From the NCBI GenBank assembly GCA_005877565.1, contig VBOK01000150.1:1-18523 (forward strand): a stretch of 18,523 nucleotides of DNA. The letters run 5' to 3'. Position 1 is the first letter of the stretch, and every line of letters begins with the position of its first letter. The DNA comes from Nitrospirota bacterium. GTDB lineage: Bacteria > Nitrospirota > Nitrospiria > Nitrospirales > NS-4. A model generated the notes under the pieces. That model searched no databases. It worked only from the letters and a program-made list of their open reading frames with translations, and was not told where the DNA came from. A program made the position numbers and the translations under genes. Below, one piece after another: positions 15,028 to 18,523 of this stretch.

Positions 15028-15642
15028 TCAAGCATGCTTCAACAAAATACGTTCGAGGATGTTGGCCACATCCTCACAGCGATCGGTGCCCTCCTCAAGG
15101 CTCTCGTAGACCTCTTTCCACTTGATGACGGTCATCGGGTCCTTCTCGGCCTCGAACAAGCGGGCGATAGCGTCGCGCGTGATGCGATCCGCATCATTCT
15201 CCAGGCTGTTCACCGTGACGAAGCAGGCGTTCAAATCGGTCGTCTTACCCAACTGCGCAATGCCGCGGCCGAGTTCTTCGCACGACCGGTGAATGATGTC
15301 CGCCAGTTGGATCGCCTCCTGCGTCGGCTTCTCGATCTTGTAGATGGCCATCCGATCCGTCACCGCTTCGATACAGTCCAGCACGTCATCGATCGCGCTG
15401 GCCAGCCCGTAGATGTCCTCCCGATCGATCGGCGTGATGAAGGTCTGGTTCAATTTCCTGATGATCGTATGGGTGATGGCGTCTCCAGCCGACTCGATCC
15501 GCTTGATCTCTCGAGCCTGGCGCTCGACATCCTCGTAGGACTCCATCATCTCTTTCAAGCGGCGGCTGCCGAGGACCATGTTCTGCGCCGCCTCATTGAA
15601 CATCTCGAAAAAGGCGGGCTCGCGCGGGAAAAGATTGAACAT
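15028..15642 (-). CDS. DUF47/PhoU-like Pit accessory protein
   Basis: A 204-residue helical protein of the DUF47 (PhoU-related) family, regularly encoded next to PiT transporters and thought to modulate their activity. Seen: MFNLFPREPAFFEMF start typical of the family, EIKRIESAGDAITHTIIRKL, the acidic metal-binding type segment TPIDREDIYGLASAIDDVLD, and the mirrored NSLENDADRITRDAI with DPMTVIKWKEVYESLEEGTD near the end. ATG 15642 is preceded by GGAG about ten bases upstream. A candidate promoter lies at 15694-15722. It is the first gene of the DUF47-pit pair. Confidence 0.92.
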   Translation of the reverse strand: MFNLFPREPAFFEMFNEAAQNMVLGSRRLKEMMESYEDVERQAREIKRIESAGDAITHTIIRKLNQTFITPIDREDIYGLASAIDDVLDCIEAVTDRMAIYKIEKPTQEAIQLADIIHRSCEELGRGIAQLGKTTDLNACFVTVNSLENDADRITRDAIARLFEAEKDPMTVIKWKEVYESLEEGTDRCEDVANILERILLKHA

Positions 15643-15693
15643 ACAGGATGGCTCCGAGAACAGGTTAGACCTTGTCGATTTCAGGCAATCGCT

Positions 15694-15722
15694 AGCATAA
15701 CGTCATCACCGGGATAAATCAA
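15694..15722 (-). promoter_or_regulatory. Candidate promoter for DUF47-pit
   Basis: Minus strand TTGATT (15722-15717), 17-base spacer, TATGCT (15699-15694); each hexamer matches four of six consensus bases. Predicted start near 15687 leaves a leader of about 45 bases. Its -35 touches the 3' end of the macro-domain relic. No Pho-box-like direct repeat was recognised nearby. Confidence 0.45.
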
Positions 15723-16015
15723 CGCTGCCCTTTCTCCAATCTATTTGTATCTTTCAACGCCTCGCGCCAGGCCTGCACCATGGCCTGGTCCACATCCACC
15801 AGCACCACAGTCTGGAGCGCACGCGGCACGAACACCCGAATCTCCTTGATCATCACGGGCTTCCTCATCCACCTCAGGGCCGGCCGCGCGCTTGATGACA
15901 CCTGCCACCCCGCCGCCCATGATGCCGCGACTGCTTGCGGCGTTCACAATCGCCTGCACATCCACCTCCAGGATGCTGCCTTGGGCACGCGAATCTGAAG
16001 GCGCTCCCTACCCAC
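15719..16015 (-). pseudogene. Remnant of a macro-domain (ADP-ribose-binding) gene
   Basis: Three pieces in different frames together resemble a macro-domain protein. The N-terminal piece (from about 16015) reads RLQIRVPK; restoring one base near 15982 joins it to GSILEVDVQAIVNAASSRG and then IMGGGVAGVIKRAAGPEVDEEA, the ADP-ribose-binding loop of the family (usual form NAAN...GGGGV.GAI). Near 15855 the frame changes again to IKEIRVFVPRALQTVVLVDV and a helical tail ending at TGA 15719, which resembles the last strand and helix. About 100 residues between loop and tail are missing compared with intact proteins (about 150-180 aa). Intact members bind or hydrolyse ADP-ribose derivatives; this copy should be inactive. 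It fills most of the 379-base gap between the TolC and DUF47 genes. Confidence 0.7.
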
Positions 16016-16021
16016 TTCGGA

Positions 16022-17344
16022 TCAAATGGCTCCGATCGCATAGCGCAAGCGCGCTTCGGCGATCTTCGCATCGTATTGCGTCGCGGCCAACCGTGTTTCC
16101 GCTTCAGTGGCTGCCACTTCGCTCTGAGTCACCTCTACGATCGAACTCAAGCCCAACTTGTACCGTTGGCTCGCAAGCGTCAGCGCCTCACGCGCGATTT
16201 TGACCTGCTCCTCCACCACCTTGATTTGTTGGATTAAGGTCACCAAATCGAAAAAGCTATCTTTGACCTCCAACTGGACGTTCCGCGAAACGGCGAGATA
16301 GACGGCCTGAGCTTCTCGTTGCTGGGCGGTGGCCTCCGCCACCTGGTTCTGGATCAGAAAGCCTGTGAAGAGCGGCACTGAAACCACGCCACCGACTGCC
16401 CACCAGCCGCCTTCTTGGAGGTTCGGGCGCTTAGAAATGTGCTCCGTATCACCCGCACTGCCGATCACCTGGAAAGTGGGAAAGTTCGTGGTGTGTGCTG
16501 CCCTTATGCGATGCTCGGCCGTACGCACCCGCTCTTTCAAGGCCAGCAACTCGGGCCGACGGTCCATCGCTTCGGCCAGGAGATCACCAAGAACCTGTGG
16601 GGGTTCCACTGAAGGCGAGACTTCTTCTAATGTGTACGCCACAGACCCTTCAATCCCCATGGTATTGTTCAACTCTGCAAAGCCCGTGGTCAGGTCGTTT
16701 CTAGCCCGAATCACGAGAAACTCCGCATCGGATAACTGGACCTGAACCAGTCCCAGATCAAGCTTCGATTTCAGTTGATTGCGATACAGCGTCTCGACCT
16801 GACGCTTGAGAACATCGCGCTCCCTCACGGTCTGCTCTGCGATCTCGACCAGGCGCTTGCGCTTCAGCACGTTGAAGTAAGCCCGTTCAACGCCGAGGAC
16901 CACTTCGGCCCGGCGCGTCATGGCGTCTTTATCAAACCTGGCTCTGTCGGACCGCTGCGCGTCAACCTTCGATGAAGTTTGCCCGAAGTCGTACACCGTC
17001 TGTCTCGCCGAGACCCCTACGGAGAAATCACTCCGATTCGGCTCGATCAGAGAACCCGACGGAAGGAAGAGTGCGTTGGAACGGAGTGACCCATTTGTTT
17101 GAGCTGCCGTGCCCCCGACCTGAGGGTAATAGGGCGACTCGGCCTGCTTGGCCCGTGCCTCGGCCCCTTGCACGGCGAACGTGGCAGATTGGAGCGCCGG
17201 GTGCTTGTCCAAGGCAGTCTGGATGGCCTGCTGGAGAGTCAGCAGTGGCGGCTCACCGGGTGACGCAGCCGGCTGGGGCCACGCCTGTTCAACCAGAGCC
17301 ATCACAATGACCAGTACCACTACTCCGATCACGCTTGGCCGCAT
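16022..17344 (-). CDS. TolC-family outer-membrane efflux channel
   Basis: A 440-residue outer-membrane factor, forming the channel-tunnel of tripartite efflux pumps. After a signal peptide (MRPSVIGVVVLVIVMALVEQ, then AWPQPAAS) come two OEP repeats: LTLQQAIQTALDKHPALQSA near the start of the first, and GDLLAEAMDRRPELLALKER opening the second. Coiled-coil segments and SVGVSARQTVYDFGQ / GGVVSVPLFTGFLI beta segments are visible, and the tail EARLRYAIGAI is typical. ATG 17344 has AAGGAGG seven bases upstream; an in-frame start at 17392 is less likely because it would precede the signal peptide by 16 polar residues. It lies 57 bases after the adaptor gene on the same strand, so the two likely work in one pump. 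Confidence 0.92.
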   Translation of the reverse strand: MRPSVIGVVVLVIVMALVEQAWPQPAASPGEPPLLTLQQAIQTALDKHPALQSATFAVQGAEARAKQAESPYYPQVGGTAAQTNGSLRSNALFLPSGSLIEPNRSDFSVGVSARQTVYDFGQTSSKVDAQRSDRARFDKDAMTRRAEVVLGVERAYFNVLKRKRLVEIAEQTVRERDVLKRQVETLYRNQLKSKLDLGLVQVQLSDAEFLVIRARNDLTTGFAELNNTMGIEGSVAYTLEEVSPSVEPPQVLGDLLAEAMDRRPELLALKERVRTAEHRIRAAHTTNFPTFQVIGSAGDTEHISKRPNLQEGGWWAVGGVVSVPLFTGFLIQNQVAEATAQQREAQAVYLAVSRNVQLEVKDSFFDLVTLIQQIKVVEEQVKIAREALTLASQRYKLGLSSIVEVTQSEVAATEAETRLAATQYDAKIAEARLRYAIGAI

Positions 17345-17351
17345 GCGTTTT

Positions 17352-17358
17352 CCTCCTT
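17352..17358 (-). promoter_or_regulatory. Near-perfect ribosome binding site fixing the TolC-family start
   Basis: AAGGAGG on the minus strand, seven bases before ATG 17344. It excludes the longer reading from 17392. Confidence 0.8.
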
Positions 17359-17401
17359 GTGATTGAGACAGGAAAGATTGCGTGGTAGGCACGAAAGCGA
17401 A

Positions 17402-18523
17402 CTAATACTTCTGGCTACTTGGCTTTCCGGAGGGAAGATTGTATGGAGACGCATTGGCCGGCTTGCCGTCAACCAGTTGGCTCTTGCCGACGACGACGAT
17501 ATCCTCGGCACCTGTGAGACCGGACGTCACTTCGACCCAGACCCCATCGTCGATGTCCGTCTTGACACTGACTTTGTGAGCCACACCATGGTCGACGACG
17601 AAGACCGCTTTGGACGAACTGTCCGCGACCAGCGCCGCCGGCGGAATCACCAAGGCATTCTGATGCTGCCGGAGTGACAGCACCACTTCCACAAACATCC
17701 CGGACACCAAGGCCTCCCCGGGATTGGGGATGTCGATCTCCACCAGCATGGTGCGGGTACTGGGATCAAGCGACATCGTGGAGCGGGTGACGGTCGTCTC
17801 GATCTTCTTTTCAGCCGGTTCCTTGAGAACGATCGTGGCTGGCGTTCCCGTCTTCACGAAGGGTGCATCCTCCTGAGGAACATTGACATAGAATCGCAGG
17901 GTGGACACATCCATGATCGTGAAGAGGGGCACGGCCTGCGTCGCGGAAGACGTCGCGCCTTGAACGAGCGCGCCGGGGTCGGCAAACCGGGCGGTCACCA
18001 CCCCGGCGTACGGCGCGCGCACCTTCGTGTAATCCAACCACGTGTGTCTTTGCTCCAAGAGATGCTGTGCGGCCTTCGCCGACGCCTCCGCCACATCAAC
18101 ATCCTGCTTGGCGATGACATCAGGGGCCTGCTTCCAGACCTGCGCCAACCGCTCGTACGTCACTTTCTTAATGGTGTAGTCCGCCAGAGCCTCCTCATAC
18201 TGTTGCTCGATTTCCGGCGCGTCGATCACCGCCAGAACTTGTCCCTGCTTCACCCGGTCTCCTTTGTCGTAATTGACAGCCTTCAGATAGCCGGCTACCT
18301 TGGCATAAATCGTCGTCTGCTGAAGAGGCGAGACGGTAGCCGGCAGGCGGAGCGTGGCAGCCACGTCGCGCCGTGCCGGTTTGACAACCTGCACTTCCGG
18401 AACGCTCCCAGCTTCCGTGGCTGCCGCAGGAGACTTAGCGACGGATGGAGACGCTTTCGGATCGACTGGCTGCGTGCCCGATTCCAACACCCAGAAACCA
18501 GCACCGAGCAGGAGCGCAACACC
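17402..18523 (-). CDS. Periplasmic adaptor (membrane fusion protein) of an RND-type efflux system, 5' end outside window
   Basis: 373 residues are visible, and the frame stays open to the window edge, so the true start is beyond 18523. The first visible residues, GVALLLGAGFWVLES, are the end of a membrane anchor. A Pro/Ala/Ser-rich linker leads to the barrel-sandwich (lipoyl-like) half VSPLQQTTIYAKVAGYLKAV with KGDRVKQGQVLAVIDAPE, a helical hairpin (about EIEQQYEEALADY to LEQRHTWLDYTKV), the second half RAPYAGVVTARFADPGALV, a beta-barrel domain, and a C-terminal membrane-proximal domain (SGMFVEVVLSL, ALVIPPAALV). These adaptors join an inner-membrane pump to TolC. The adjacent TolC-family gene fits; no pump gene is in view. 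A TTG at 18490 is in frame but would remove the anchor. Confidence 0.9.
   Translation of the reverse strand, partial: GVALLLGAGFWVLESGTQPVDPKASPSVAKSPAAATEAGSVPEVQVVKPARRDVAATLRLPATVSPLQQTTIYAKVAGYLKAVNYDKGDRVKQGQVLAVIDAPEIEQQYEEALADYTIKKVTYERLAQVWKQAPDVIAKQDVDVAEASAKAAQHLLEQRHTWLDYTKVRAPYAGVVTARFADPGALVQGATSSATQAVPLFTIMDVSTLRFYVNVPQEDAPFVKTGTPATIVLKEPAEKKIETTVTRSTMSLDPSTRTMLVEIDIPNPGEALVSGMFVEVVLSLRQHQNALVIPPAALVADSSSKAVFVVDHGVAHKVSVKTDIDDGVWVEVTSGLTGAEDIVVVGKSQLVDGKPANASPYNLPSGKPSSQKY

Noticed and set aside
15030..15039. Perfect palindrome AAGCATGCTT
   Set aside because: It lies in the last codons of the DUF47 gene (Lys-His-Ala, then stop) and is short; no T-run follows, so it is not a terminator.

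Overview
The window is dense, GC-rich bacterial chromosome with 16 intact or edge-truncated protein genes and one decayed gene. No rRNA, tRNA, CRISPR array or insertion sequence is visible. The mix of squalene-hopene cyclase with a hopanoid nucleosidase, an Mla-type lipid transporter, an outer-membrane porin, TolC/adaptor efflux genes and lipoproteins points to a diderm, hopanoid-making bacterium. Gene style and protein flavour fit Nitrospirota (Nitrospira-like) best, but this is an impression from recognisable families; no species can be named from the sequence alone.

Layout: (1) 1-3404, minus strand: squalene-hopene cyclase, hopanoid nucleosidase (hpnG-like) and an MlaE-type ABC permease cut by the window edge. 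The three are packed with 3-nt and 1-nt junctions and driven by a near-consensus promoter at 3486-3514. (2) 3638-4285, plus strand: a small J-domain protein with a halved zinc finger. (3) 4306-8392, minus strand: smc followed by a PilZ protein with a Cys4 N-terminus. (4) 8393-8577: a divergent spacer holding a nested REP-like palindrome. (5) 8578-9543, plus strand: a ChaN-like lipoprotein, ending on the same CTAG as the convergent porin. (6) 9540-12478, minus strand: porin, TauE/SafE-type anion exporter and an Rrf2 regulator with four clustered cysteines. A similar 16-bp motif lies before the porin and before the regulator. (7) 12536-15642: SixA phosphatase (plus strand), then a CHAD protein, a PiT phosphate transporter and its DUF47 partner (minus strand), a phosphate/polyphosphate neighbourhood. 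(8) 15719-16015: remains of a macro-domain gene. (9) 16022-18523, minus strand: a TolC-family channel and a periplasmic adaptor cut by the window edge.

How the parts fit: the hopanoid and Mla genes suggest coupled synthesis and movement of envelope lipids. The Rrf2/TauE/porin genes look like a redox- or sulfur-responsive anion transport unit under self-regulation. DUF47/PiT/CHAD/SixA look like phosphate uptake and polyphosphate handling. The adaptor and TolC genes are the envelope-spanning part of an efflux pump whose inner-membrane pump, if linked, lies outside the window. No wholly new multi-gene system stands out. The best leads are the shared Rrf2 motif, the macro-domain relic, the shortened DnaJ-like protein and the unexplained lysine-rich frame beside the CHAD gene.
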